NCBI GenBank assembly: GCA_030268105.1 | Contig: BSDZ01000094.1 | Coordinates: 5,614,501 to 5,678,500 of the forward strand | Source of the DNA: Volvox africanus | Lineage: Eukaryota > Chlorophyta > Chlorophyceae > Chlamydomonadales > Volvocaceae | Length of the DNA: 64,000 nucleotides | Direction of reading: 5' to 3' | In this document: positions 35,195 to 46,780 of the stretch, piece by piece | How positions within the stretch are numbered: position 1 is the stretch's first letter | Layout of the letters: every line of letters starts with the position of its first letter | Translations under genes and position numbers: made by a program | The notes under the pieces: model-generated | Databases searched by the model: none | What the model saw: only the letters and a program-made list of their open reading frames with translations | Told to the model about the DNA's origin: nothing

Positions 35195-36028
35195 AGACCG
35201 AGGGCGCCAACAAGTCCTTCTGGCTAATTGATTGCTTTACTATGTTTTGAATAACCAAGATCGCTCAATTGGCAGCGAATAACAGCTATAAGTTCTTTTT
35301 TCCTTTGGTATTTTTCAGGTGGCAGGCATGCGACTTTTAAGGAGTTAATTACCGTATTTGAGTTTGAAGAAATCAAGAACGAGCCGAAGCCGTAGTCTGT
35401 GAGGGTGGTAATCTTGGAGTTTCTCAGCTTGGTAGGATTGAATATGCTCTGTGCGGAGGGATTTCAACGATAACTGACGGAGTTATTGACGAGGTAACGA
35501 TATGGCAGAATCGGCATATTGCTTGCGTGCTTTGGTATGGAGGGTTTCAGGTAATATCTGGTAAGATACTGCTTTTTCGGTTTGGTTAACTTGTTCTCTA
35601 TATTCTTGAAATTTAGCTTTTTTTGTTCAGGTGCCTCATGGTTTGAAGGAAACCACAAACCAATGATGGATTATTAGATGTGATAGATCAGGATTGAAAA
35701 TATGACGGTAATATCTGTTTTTAGCTCGAAAATTCGGCCTTGTCAAATAGATGGTTACTTAAATTTCGAAAAATTTTCTGCAGGAGAGGTAATTGCAGAA
35801 ATCGAACCACTATGATTCTGAAGCCCGAAGACCTGACGAATGCATATTTTGAACACAAAGGTTCAGGGCAGACCCACGGTTCCCATCCAGACTAGTCCGC
35901 CCAAGCTGTGGAATATCTTGGTGCATACTTGTCAGCCAAGTCATTGGGGTCCGGCTGTTTCCAGAGGGCTTTCCGTCCCCCGACACCTTCTTGTCCAGAA
36001 GGCCACCTCTCTCCGCATATTTTGTAAA
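35195..36028 (+). repeat. Dispersed repeat, copy 1 (split by ~560 bp of AT-rich DNA)
   Basis: Two blocks match 47089-47371: a short one (about 35198-35240, GGGCGCCAAC...CTTCTGGCTAATTGATT) and a long one (about 35805-36028, AACCACTATGATTCTGAAGC to GCATATTTTGTAAAA), at a few percent divergence. The ~560 bp between them have no counterpart in the other copy. Frames through the repeat are broken by stops, so it is a dispersed element and not a gene. Confidence 0.7.
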
Positions 36029-36631
36029 ACCATTATCTTTGGTGGATGCAAGGTGGTTGTTTAGGATCTGGCGGCGTGCCTCTCAGTTTTCCAGCACTAT
36101 CGGTGTAACAACTCTCTGCCGTGTGGCTGGATGATGTACATGCATGCCATCCTCGACATGCACAAGTCTTGCACAGGGGCGGCGATTCACTCTTATCCAC
36201 ACCCGCCTCGTTCCTTACCCTAGAGCCGTGATCGCCATGTATCACACATCTCCAGCGAAGTATGCCGGATTGCATTCACGGTTGTATTGTCTCCCGCAAA
36301 GATCTCCCATCGCAAGCACCGGTACTCCGGTACAACTTGCGAAGCAAAGCAAGTACACGCATCACGGTGTCGAACATTGTGCACTGTGTCCCCCCTCACT
36401 CTCAATCCTGAGGGGCCTTTCCATGCTGTGATTTTACCCCTCTCATTGCAGTAAGTGCGTTTATGTGCACCTGTCATATGCAGATTCTGTATGTGGGCTG
36501 TACGACGGAACACGTATAGGACGATAGTAATCGTACTATACAATGCACAGGTGCAGCTAACTTGTAAACCATTTTCAAATATTTGTTGTTTGAGCTTTGC
36601 AAGAGCTAGAGCAAAGGACATAGAGCCAGAA

Positions 36632-38373
36632 ATGGTGAGGATATTTGGGTTGGAAATCAATATCCACATCCCAGGCATTCCGCCACGCCTGGGATTCAAC
36701 ATCGTCGAGAGCAAATGGTTTGAGAAGCAATGTCGCCAGGCGTTCAATGAGTGTGACTTGGATCGCAGTGGCTCGTAAGTGTTGCACGGCGGCGTGTAAG
36801 ATGCTTGGTACCTTTCCCTACCAATCACGTTCTCAGTGCAAGACCTTCTTATTTAGCATGTCAGAGTCTTATGCTTATATGACTGTGGTTCAGCTGTAAT
36901 AATCCTTGCTGCGTCTTTCGTCTGTCGATCTGTCGGTACTGATGTGCGCGTTTACCCCAAATGACATCACGGAATTTTAGATGTAACGTTGCAATACTAT
37001 AAGAAATTGTAAAGTTATGCTTGTGTCTATGTCCTGACAAAAGCTGTGCCCGTTCTTATCTTCGCAATTCCCTTGTTGCGACGGTTCGCCTAGCGCAGCA
37101 CACCTCCGGATTCCTTAACCTTTGGCAACATAACATTCAATTCAGGCTTGACAACAAGGAGGTATACATTGGTCTCCTTAAGATGTACGATCTGATCAAC
37201 CGCAAGTTGCCGTACCATGTACGCATTCCATCATTTGCTGAGGTGCGGAGACCCAGGTGTCACGTGTTGACATAGTGAAACTTGTCTATTTAGGAGACGC
37301 TTTAGCTTAGGGTTGGTGATGTCTGTCTCCCGTGTCATATAGAGGGGTCCCTAAAACCCAACCCTAAACCCCCTCGTAACTTTTACGGTGAGTTCTGGAG
37401 ATACGGCATGCTGCAAGCTGAATGATCGGATTATGTGCGTTGAAATTGTGGATTTGTTGTGCGCCTCTTCGCCAAGCTGAGGACTTCACTTCTCCACACG
37501 CTGTGCTATGCCGTACAGGTAAACATGCTGTTGGAGAAATACGACAAGAACGAGAACCGTAAAATGGAGTTCACCGAGGTATTTTCACAATGCGTAGAAC
37601 ACACATATCCAAATACAGACATTCTTAGTATTTTGTGCTACAAGTCGGACGTAACTGTAAAGGGACGTACACCGCTCTGGGGGCATCGGGAAAATGCGGT
37701 GTTGGGATTACACAGGGTTTAGATTCTGAATGCCACTTGACCCGGGTGTATTACACCACCATCAATACACCCATAGCCTTCACAACCCAGCTCGTTCGGC
37801 GTGACACGTCATCACGTGCAGTTCCTCGAGTGCTGCAAAGGGCTGATTGGACACCGGAAGGACTGGAAGGACTCGCTGGTCCTGAAAATTGGCGTGGCGG
37901 TCTTGCTCAAAGCTCTGGTACGTCTCGGGACGTTTTCGCGGCGACTGGTGTGTGAACCAGGCGGGGACTTTAGCCGAGCCGTGTCACATATTATCACCCC
38001 TCCAGCTGCAGCGATCGATTGCTGGCCTCACGTGTCATGACTGGCCTCACGTGTTCCCGCCTATCCCGAAATGGGGCGGGTGTGGTACCCTTAATTGTAC
38101 CTTATGCTGCTCTGGCTTGCAGCACGAAACCCAATCTCGATACATCTCTTGACTCGGCAGTCCAGTTGGACCTTAACCGGCACAGGGACATGCCTCCCTA
38201 GGACGTGGGAACTGAGCCGAGGATTGCACACCCCTGCCGTTGTTCTCCCGCTGTACTCCCTGATGCTAAACTACCTCCAGGGATATCCATACCTGGCGGG
38301 AGTCATCAAGCAAGGCGCCAACCAACTGGGCATCAAGGCCGTCAAGGTGGGTGGCAACGGAGGGAATAAGTAG
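36632..38373 (+). CDS. Two-EF-hand calcium-binding protein
   Basis: Exons 36632-36774, 37146-37242, 37519-37578 and 37822-37917 join exactly in phase; a last exon ends at the TAG 38371-38373. The start ATG gives MVRIFGLEINIHIPGIPPRL. EF-hand loop 1 (residues 42-53), DLDRSGSLDNKE, is canonical at positions 1, 3, 5, 9 and 12. Loop 2 (89-100), DKNENRKMEFTE, has Arg where Gly is usual at position 6 but keeps the ligands. The segment after it, VLKIGVAVLLKAL, is hydrophobic and the final exon has VVLPLYSLMLNYLQGYPYLA, so the tail may be membrane-associated. The protein would be about 200 aa. The acceptor of the last exon (about 38225-38240) could not be placed in phase with the donor after 37917, so a short exon may be missing. 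Calcium binding is inferred from the loops; the partner is unknown. Confidence 0.75.
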
Positions 38374-41020
38374 CAGACATGCATGCGATGAGATCTAGCA
38401 TTAAAACACGAAGTGTATAAGGGTCGTTGGAGGAGGGCGAAATGATTTCTCATCCGGGATTACTCTTCCCGATATAACGGAAGCGCAAAAGTTGTACCCA
38501 CAGGCCCTGCGAATGAGGCCCTTTTCCCACCTCCCCGCTCTCACCGTTTTTCCCCGTGCCCGCCTACCGCCACTGCAGGGAGTGCCGGTGGGAGCAATTA
38601 CATACGTGGTGGAGAGCGCAGCGCAGCAGCTCAGCTAATGGTCCCGCTCTTCACCCACATCCAATTCATTTCCCCGAGCAGATGGGGATCAGGAGTTGCT
38701 ATGTAAGGGAACAACCGGAACAGGGTCAGGAACAGGAGCAGCCGACTTGATAGACGACTTTGGAACGGGACCGTGTGCAGCTGCGTATGAAAACATCTGC
38801 GTTTTGGGTCAAGAGGATTTCAAATCCCGCGGCGTGCTCATTATCAGCAAGCCTGAGTAAAAACTTTGTCGTCGTCGTCTGTAAGAGCAGGAGAAAAATA
38901 AATTTGTGTGGAAAGATCCCTATATGGTCGCGAATAGGAACGCTTTTTAACGAGTAATCCATCCATTGAGCTCAGCTTGGGTTCGGCAGATGTGTGTTAC
39001 GTTCGCCCGCCACACCACTCCCTTCGACGAGTCCTCCTACATGTTCTGATTGAGGATGAGACAGGGTCTGTTACAAGGTTGTCGGCGTGCAAATTTAAAT
39101 TCAGATTATGTATATCTTGTCAAGTGCAATCTAGAGAAAGTGTGGATGTTTATGGTTCCCTTAGAAAATGCTTAGGAGATTGATTCTGTAGATTATCTCT
39201 GTATAGATGTATATCTGAAATTCATTAACTGAAAAAACCGTTGACGAGGTAACAATTTATGTTACAGTTTCTCAAGTAGCTTAGCAAGGTAAAGCATCAA
39301 GAGGTAGTACTTGCCGCAAAATACATTATCCCATAATGTGCCAATAAGGCCCCTCCCGGTGCATGCAAGGTAAAAACAAGGTACCAGAGCGGACACATAA
39401 ACAACCAAAAGCTATCAACATACACACAAGACAACCAGAAGGGAACGCAATAGTAAAAGCGATTGAAAACCTGGGCTTCCTCATCGGCGTTTTCCGGAGA
39501 CCAGACACATGCTTAGTAAAAACAACACTATCTGCAACGGCTCAAAATTGCCGCCGCGCAAACCTCATATGAAAATCCTGAGGCCTTAAACGTACAGGTA
39601 TGCTTGCAGTGCATAAGCGCGCGCAGCCCTTTCAAGCCGGCACCAACAGGCGTAAGGCATGTACGTATCTGGAATCTGTCCTTGCCTGTGTTGGTAATGG
39701 CCTGCAGCAGACACACTCCGGCACTAAAAAATGGTACCAACACCACGCGTTTACCTTAAGAAAGCGAGTTTCTACGAGTGCGTATATCGCGATGATAGCG
39801 GAGACTCAAGGGAGACTCCTTCCTTTAATGCGCCGACAATAACCACGTGTACTAACCCCCCAGCCCCAGTAAGAGATCCAGCGGCAAAAATAGAGATCGC
39901 GCATATGCTGGAAAGCCACCGCCACCCCACCCCGGACTTTAAACCTCCTGCGGATTCAAATAAGGCAAGCCTATCCGAGCAGCATACAGGTGCCTAGCTT
40001 CTTCCCATCGCTGCACGAATACCCGTCACTAACCCCAGCTGCAGATGCGGACACAGGAACCCGCCTCTCCTTTCCCCACCACACCAAAAGCGGCTGTGGG
40101 GGGGCGCGTTGTCCGTGTAAGTCGATTTTCATATCCCTGCTAACACACACCCGACAACGAGGCGCCGCCTAAGCCAATGTCAGGTGCCATGTAGTTACCA
40201 GATTATGAAAATAACAGATCCGTTTGCCGCTGCGAGTGCGGAGTGACGCCCACTGTCGTCATCAGGGATGGTCGATGCTGGCACTACACGTCCACTGGAA
40301 AGGCGCCAGCCGCAGGGGAATCTCTTAGCTTGGAGCATATCCTTTAACAAAGCGAAGGATGCGTGATAAGAGTCTCACACGGATGGATCAAAAGCGGCTT
40401 GGCATAACCCAAATACTACCTACCGCCATCGACGGATGGCAGTTCATGATGCAAATGGCGCTTTACTGGATCATGATATCGCCGCACAAAGCAATTACTT
40501 TCTCGTTGCACTCAGAAGGCGCGCACGGCAGCAATGGCGCTCAGCGGCCGAATCCGCAATACCAATCTTGCCGCAGGACAACCAGGCTCCCATTTCACAA
40601 TCGCGTTGTGCAGCACATGCACCACTCGTTGCAACCAAACACGCCGAGACGCCCTCCTCCCACCCTCCGTCGCCAGCGCGCCAGCCCAGTATGCGCGGTG
40701 GTACGCCATCTCTAAACCCTCAAACCGTTTTCCGAAGTCACTGCTGACCAGATGTAACCAGTGCTCATCTTCTAGATGCCAGAAACATCCACCGTTTCCT
40801 CATCCACATAACCGCATTCCTAGGTATTAATCATCGCAAATTCTTCTTTACCGCCTTGTGCCAGTTATCCTCCACGCCACTTGCATTAACAGCGAACTGG
40901 AAACACAAATGCGCAAACATAGACGTGCACCAATAATACCAACAACCCAAATCCAACAACGGAACAACAAGAACAAAAACCAACCGGATAAGCACGCAAA
41001 TGCAGGACCGGAGAATCAGC
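38374..41020. other. Gene-poor stretch
   Basis: Short frames without recognisable motifs. 39363-39572 and 39731-39997 (+) are open from ATG codons and rich in Lys/Thr/Asn, unlike the GC-rich genes nearby, which suggests transposon or random AT-rich sequence. Nothing is supported as a gene. Confidence 0.3.
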
Positions 41021-41025
41021 TTACA
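41021..41025 (-). terminator. TGTAA poly(A) signal candidate of the CYP710 gene
   Basis: TTACA on the + strand, 344 bp beyond the CYP710 stop on its own strand. Confidence 0.45.
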
Positions 41026-41368
41026 AAGAAGCTCGTCACCCCCTCCCATATCCGGCAAGATACGCGCCCCTAATACCATGCGCATGGTAGGAAGGGCGCG
41101 TCATGAGAGAAACCCACCGGTGTGCAAAAGCATCGACTCTGCGTAGTGCCAATGGGGAACCCGCTTCTTGGTGCGTGCAGCAAGGACGTCATATGCGTGA
41201 CAAGGTTGTCGTTGTCCAATAAGAACCCATGTATCACTCCAAGGCCCCTGCACCGCATTCACCTCTCGCGGGAGCTGCCAAGCTTCTCCTTCGCGTCTAG
41301 TGCGTTTCTTGCACACAAACAGATACAGTATCCATCCTCATGCAGCACACCCATGCTTAGCTCGCTGC

Positions 41369-44300
41369 TTATTTCTTTCCACGCCAGCGCAGGTTGAAGA
41401 CGCTGTCACCGGGGTACAGCGTCGGGAGGTACTTGATCTCGTCCGAGATCGTAGACCGGATGCGATTGAAGTCCAGGGAAGTGGACAGTAGCGCCAGGAA
41501 CACGGTCAAATGATTGATGGCGTACTGTCGGGGGAACGCAAATATGAGAAGAGGGTAAATTGCAAATCGAGCGTCACATGACACAGCTCAGGGCAAGACC
41601 CAAGTAGAAGGGGTGCCCATGTGGGTAGGAGACGCAGAAGACAAGGGAATCGCAATATGTCACCATCGAAGAGCGTTAAGGGCACAAGGACAATAGAGCT
41701 GCGCAGACATGCTCCTTAAGTAGGCCTACTGCCGCTACCGAGCAAGGCGCCGCACAAATGTGCTCCACAAGAGCTTGGTGTGTCACACTTGCGAGTCGCA
41801 CCTCCTTGCCGACACAGTAGTGAGGTCCATGCCCAAACACAAGGAAGTTGGGGGCGAACTTGATGTCCTCCTGACGCTCCGGGCTGAACCGGTCGGGGTC
41901 GAACTTCTCCGGGTTCGAGTAGCCCTGGTTCACAGAAGTTGGTCCGCATCGGAGGATGTGACGAAACATTTCATGGGTGACAGCCAGAGGGCAATGGGGA
42001 GGCGGTAGGTGCGTGGGTGGGCAAGAAAAAGGGTGTGTCAGCATTCACTCACCATCTTATAGATGGAGGGGACAGGTGGTGTTGTGTCAGCGGGGCAACG
42101 AGACATGAGGCACCTCCGGGATTTCTTAGGATCGTTTGCCAGGAGGTGCTCCGTCGCTGGCCAATATCAATCATAGCTTGAGGAGGCCGAATATAATCCC
42201 TAAATCCTGCTCTCGTATTAGTTACACACATCTAACCGGGTCAAGTCCGGGAGGTTATGCAAAAGAAATAGGACACGACTACGTGCCGAAACCCATCATT
42301 GAGGATTTCCGTAAGCGCGACAGGATGGCGGGACAACCCTGTCGACACAAACCTGCAGACAGGCGCTGACTAGAGAGGGGATGATGAGGGTGCCCTTCGG
42401 TGCAGTGTAGGTATCCGTCAGCTTGAAAGGGGCCTGGGCGCGCTGCGGGGCAGAGAAGGACAGGGCGCAGAACAGAATGAGCCTGCATGCTAAACACAAC
42501 ACAATAGGTGAAGACCCCACGAGAAAACACTAAAATTTATACCTAATTCGCCGCCATATCCCTAGCAACCTGTATCTTTCGACACACAAACAAGCGAAAT
42601 ATCGGCCTCCGGGTAATCTGTCATCACCTCCCGCACGCGAGCGCATACCTGCGGCACCATGGGTGCTGGCGGGCGGTAACGGAGAATCTCCTTGACAACC
42701 TGGCGTGTGAAACTCATTTCATTGAGCACGTCGCCAGTGACCGGGGCGTCAAGGTCTGGACGCAGCCGCTCCTGCTCTTCCCGGACCTGAGCAAGGATCA
42801 CATACAAACCCCATCAACGAAACACGGGATGAGCACACTACGGAACATCAGCATACGTACATGCCACATGAACGGGGACAGCGTGCTGTCGTTGAAGCTG
42901 TTCGGGATGACCTGGCAATTGGTCCTGTAACTGGGTCCGTTTCTTTCCCAGACCAATGCCACCCACACCTTAACCATAGCGTCACGCTCCATTGCAGCCA
43001 CCCTTGCGGGCGGGCCTCCTGGTGCCTTGAAGTGTTCCTTTGCTATCCGTCAGTCCATACTTACCCGAGCGAGAATCTCCGGGTGCTCGGCCATTAGCGT
43101 GATGGTCCACACAAGCGAGGCGGTGGAAGCATCCTGGGAGGCGAACAAGAAGTCCATCACCGTCTCTGCGATCTTGCGGTCCTCGTGGTAGAAGGGCGGC
43201 TCAGCGCCCGCGTCGGCAGCGTCCTTCATATCTGATAAGATCTGGAAGGGTTAGTGCGAGGCAGGGTAGCAGATAAGGAAAATAGTGCAACTTATACACG
43301 CAACAATATATGGTGACGCAGGTAGGCAGGTTGAAAAGTGAAAGGTGTGTAGAGGAAGACGTGGAAGACTTATAACTACAGTGGCAGAAAATAGGAGGGT
43401 GAGGCAGGAGGGTAGGGGCAAAATGATTTAATGAAGAGCATCTGGTACTTGGGTGATGCTCATATTGCTACTGACCTCCTGACACATATATTATCGCGAT
43501 TTGCTCCCGACCGCACACATATTGTACGTCTATGCACGCACCTGCTTCGTCCAAAAGTCCAGCAGACACTCTGGCTCCTTGCCCGCAGCCATGCGAACCT
43601 TGCTGCGGGCGGCAGCCTTGGTCAGCACCTTAAGACAAGGCAAGGCGGCGAAGAAGCGGTATCAAACTGACTCCTGAGAAAGCAACGGATGCTAGCCAAA
43701 CAAGGGATCCAGCGAATACCCCTATGCAAAATCAAACAAGGAGGCGACCATTTCATGCGGCTTGACGTGGCCTTGGAAGAATGCGATCAGTCATCACCAG
43801 CGGCAGCAGAAGTAGCGAAGTCATGCGATGGCGGCGGGACAAATGCGGTGCTCTGAAAAGGGACCATTAGAGGACATGCACACCTGGCCCTCTACCGCGA
43901 GTACTCTCCCTGGTTCACACACCTTCACGACGAACTTCCGGCCCTGGCGGCCCTTCCACACGCCCGTGCCCGGCAATAGCAACGGGAAGGTCAGGAAGCC
44001 GTCGGTCATCGCACGGTAGGCAGCAGAGAACTGATCACGCTCCTGAGCGTGTGCGTTTCAGAGCGGGAATTTTACATAGGACCACAAGGGGGCGCGGAGA
44101 AGGGAGAGTGAGGATAGAAACGTCTGACGCGATCATGAGGACTCAATCTCATGCGCATAACCTTCAGCATGCAACGCAGATGTCATGATACCACGCGTCT
44201 AAGGCCCGTAGTACACTATCAACCTGTAAATCACCTAGGAGACCGCCCCTCCCTTGGGAACGCACCTGCGGGTCGTCCAGGTAGGGTCCCACGAAGACCA

Positions 44301-46056
44301 TCTGGCTGGTGAAGGCGTTCAGGTCGCGAATGAGCGGGCGCACCTCCAGCGGCCCCGACATCTGAAGGGGAGCGGCAACAACACCAGCAGACACGGTCGT
44401 TTAAACGTACGAAGCCAAACCCATGCACACGCACACGTACCGTTACCGGGGCACCATGAGGATCTACAGGCGGCGGGGACCCCTACATCGTGAGACACAG
44501 TATGCCCTCACTATGCACGCTGACTTCAAAGCTTAGCTCGTAATGCACACCTAACCCTCCGCAATGCCTGGCATCCTTCGTTCACTAACTAGCACTCTTT
44601 TATTGAAGCCACTGGCCATCCGGAACCAAGGTCCCTGAACTTCCCTAATCATGGGCTCAGGCTCCTTCCCGCCACCACTCACTGACATCCACTCTTCAAA
44701 GTTCTGTCGAATGATTGCGTCCTGCTTGAGCACATACAGCCCCAGCGCCTTGCGGGTGAAAAGGGCCAGGAAGCTCTTGCGGAGAGCCTTATGCTGCGGA
44801 CCGCTCATGAAGGCAATGTTGGTCTTTCCCAAAATCCACTCGGCTGCGTAAAGAGCACAGAGATCAGCCTCAAGTCGGTAAACATTTGGGTAGCCTGCCG
44901 CAACTCCGCCCTTCTCTTAATGCTGGTAAAACTATTGGACCACGCATCAACATCATCGCGTCAAGCTCTCCAATTCCTACAGCTCAGGGAACGCTGACAA
45001 CATAACTGCCAATCCTCAAACTGGGTATTCCTCACCATTGGGGTGCAGGCACAGCAGCAAAGAGTCCTCTGAGTTATGGCTGAACACGTAGCGTGACAGC
45101 GCGGCGTCGGTCACGAAGATCGTGAAGATGCCACAAATACTGTTCCAGGACATGCCCGGGAAGCTGTACAGCCGTTGACGCTCCCAGAAGGCGTACGGGT
45201 CCTTGACCATTTCCACGATGCCGCCAAGGAAGGGCGTCACCCTCGCGGGACCTGCAGAAAATTGATTAAATGCAACAGCATTAACAGGGGACAGATGGAG
45301 ACTCGGAAGATTAAGTTGATGATAGACCCTGAGAGCGGCATTGATGGTGCGGAGGCGGCGGCGGGGAAACAGGGCGGAAGTAGACTCGCCCATTCAAAGG
45401 GGCTAGGAAAGGGGCCACTGAGGAGAGAAGGGCCGCAGTGGATGTTAGGGGATGAGGACGCTCCACGAGGAAGAGGTAACGATCAGGGAGAGCAATCTAG
45501 GAATCTGAAAGCCGACAGAGGGAGAGAGAAAGCGCAAGTGCGTGACCAGGGCCTGGGTAAATCCCCGGTGGACTGGGTAGGGATGGCTAGGCATCGAAAA
45601 GGCGTAATAACACTTGCGCTGACTGTGGGCAGACTTAAGAAGTTCGGAAGGCAAAGAACAGGCTCGGAATCTAGCTGAAGCTGCGTAAGACGAACAGCAT
45701 GACGCGGCTCCCCATAACGAGCGACGCCAAGTAAGCGTTCGTTTCATTGTAAGAAGCTCCAATATTTAGTTGTAAAAAACGAACAGCTTACTTGCGTCCC
45801 GAACCCTTCCAATAGGCCAGTGAGGCTTACCTGGGAGTGGCTCGCCCGTCTTCTTCGTCCTCCGGAACCACCGAAACTTGGCTTGCTCCCAAAGGGTGTA
45901 GCCGAGAGCAAAGGTACCAGCCGCCGCAATCAGCGCGCTGCTGCTGGGCAGGCAGTCGGAAAGGGTTGACGGAGTGCACCCCAGACGACCCAGCAGCGTA
46001 CCGACGTTGCCCGCCAAAAGGCCGTCATCAATAAGCGTGGTAACGTTCATAGTCAT
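41369..46056 (-). CDS. CYP710B: Cytochrome P450 CYP710, sterol C-22 desaturase
   Basis: Eleven exons join in phase into 529 aa: 46056-45831, 45251-45036, 44843-44683, 44361-44266, 44042-43923, 43628-43542, 43241-43065, 42786-42649, 42442-42353, 41924-41802, 41524-41369 (TAA). P450 marks are all present: N-terminal hydrophobic anchor (SALIAAAGTFALGY), I-helix DFLFASQDASTASLVW (about 332-347), K-helix ExxR at 394-397 (EILRYRPP), and the heme loop FGHGPHYCVGKE with Cys474. GPARVTPFLGGIVE, RDLNAFTSQMVFVGPYL and YLPTLYPGDSV are typical of CYP710, which introduces the C-22 double bond of ergosterol or stigmasterol in the ER. A second in-frame ATG lies two codons downstream at 46050. The 3' neighbour region is empty; GNAT starts 725 bp away on the other strand. 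Confidence 0.9.
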
Positions 46057-46780
46057 GACGGCAACAATAGCTGCAGCGCGTAGCGGCACACAATGTATGA
46101 ATGAGACGCGTTCCTAATGCGCTATCCAAAGGGGTATTAAGCGATGGCATTCAGTCTGTTATGATAATCAGGATTGGGAACGCCAATTGCGATAAGAATC
46201 GCGAATCAAGTCCACTTGTCAGTCAAGGTCTCCAAGGGCCGTCGCTTAAAATTTCAGACAGCGCGTTCAAACTAGCTTGGAAACAATAACAAAGTAAGCG
46301 GCATAAATCCATCGTGCAAAATGAAAAGACGGACAATTTTCTCAAGACGTTACACGAAGTCACTAGCGCCGCTGATGAGCGGCCAAGGCTCACCTCAACA
46401 CTCAGGGGCCAGGGCAAACAGCAGTCCTTGGTCAGATGCCTTAACAGAAAAAGCTGTAATAATTAACGCAGCTATCACGTCAGCTATCAGAAGTGTGTCC
46501 TTGTGATGTAAACAGATCAGAGGCCCAAACTTTTGCGTTCAGCTTTAGTATATGGAAGCAAATAAAAGGCGCTCCTGCTGTATCTATCAGGACAGCGCCA
46601 TTCAAACGTAACATGTTTAGGCAGTATGGTCATACATTGTGCGGACTGTACCAGCAAACGCGCGGAATCAGTCGTACTTATGAACAGGTCTTGATTACTA
46701 CTACTATTACCCATTTAAGTTAAATCACTCATTCTTTCTCATTACAATTCCTGACATGGCCTCATGAGAAGATTTTATTG
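46057..46780. promoter_or_regulatory. Divergent promoter region, CYP710 (-) and GNAT (+)
   Basis: The 724 bp between two start codons that face away from each other. It holds no other recognisable gene. An AT-rich TTTAGTATATGGAAGCAAAT stretch near 46545 is the only TATA-like sequence I noticed. Confidence 0.35.
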
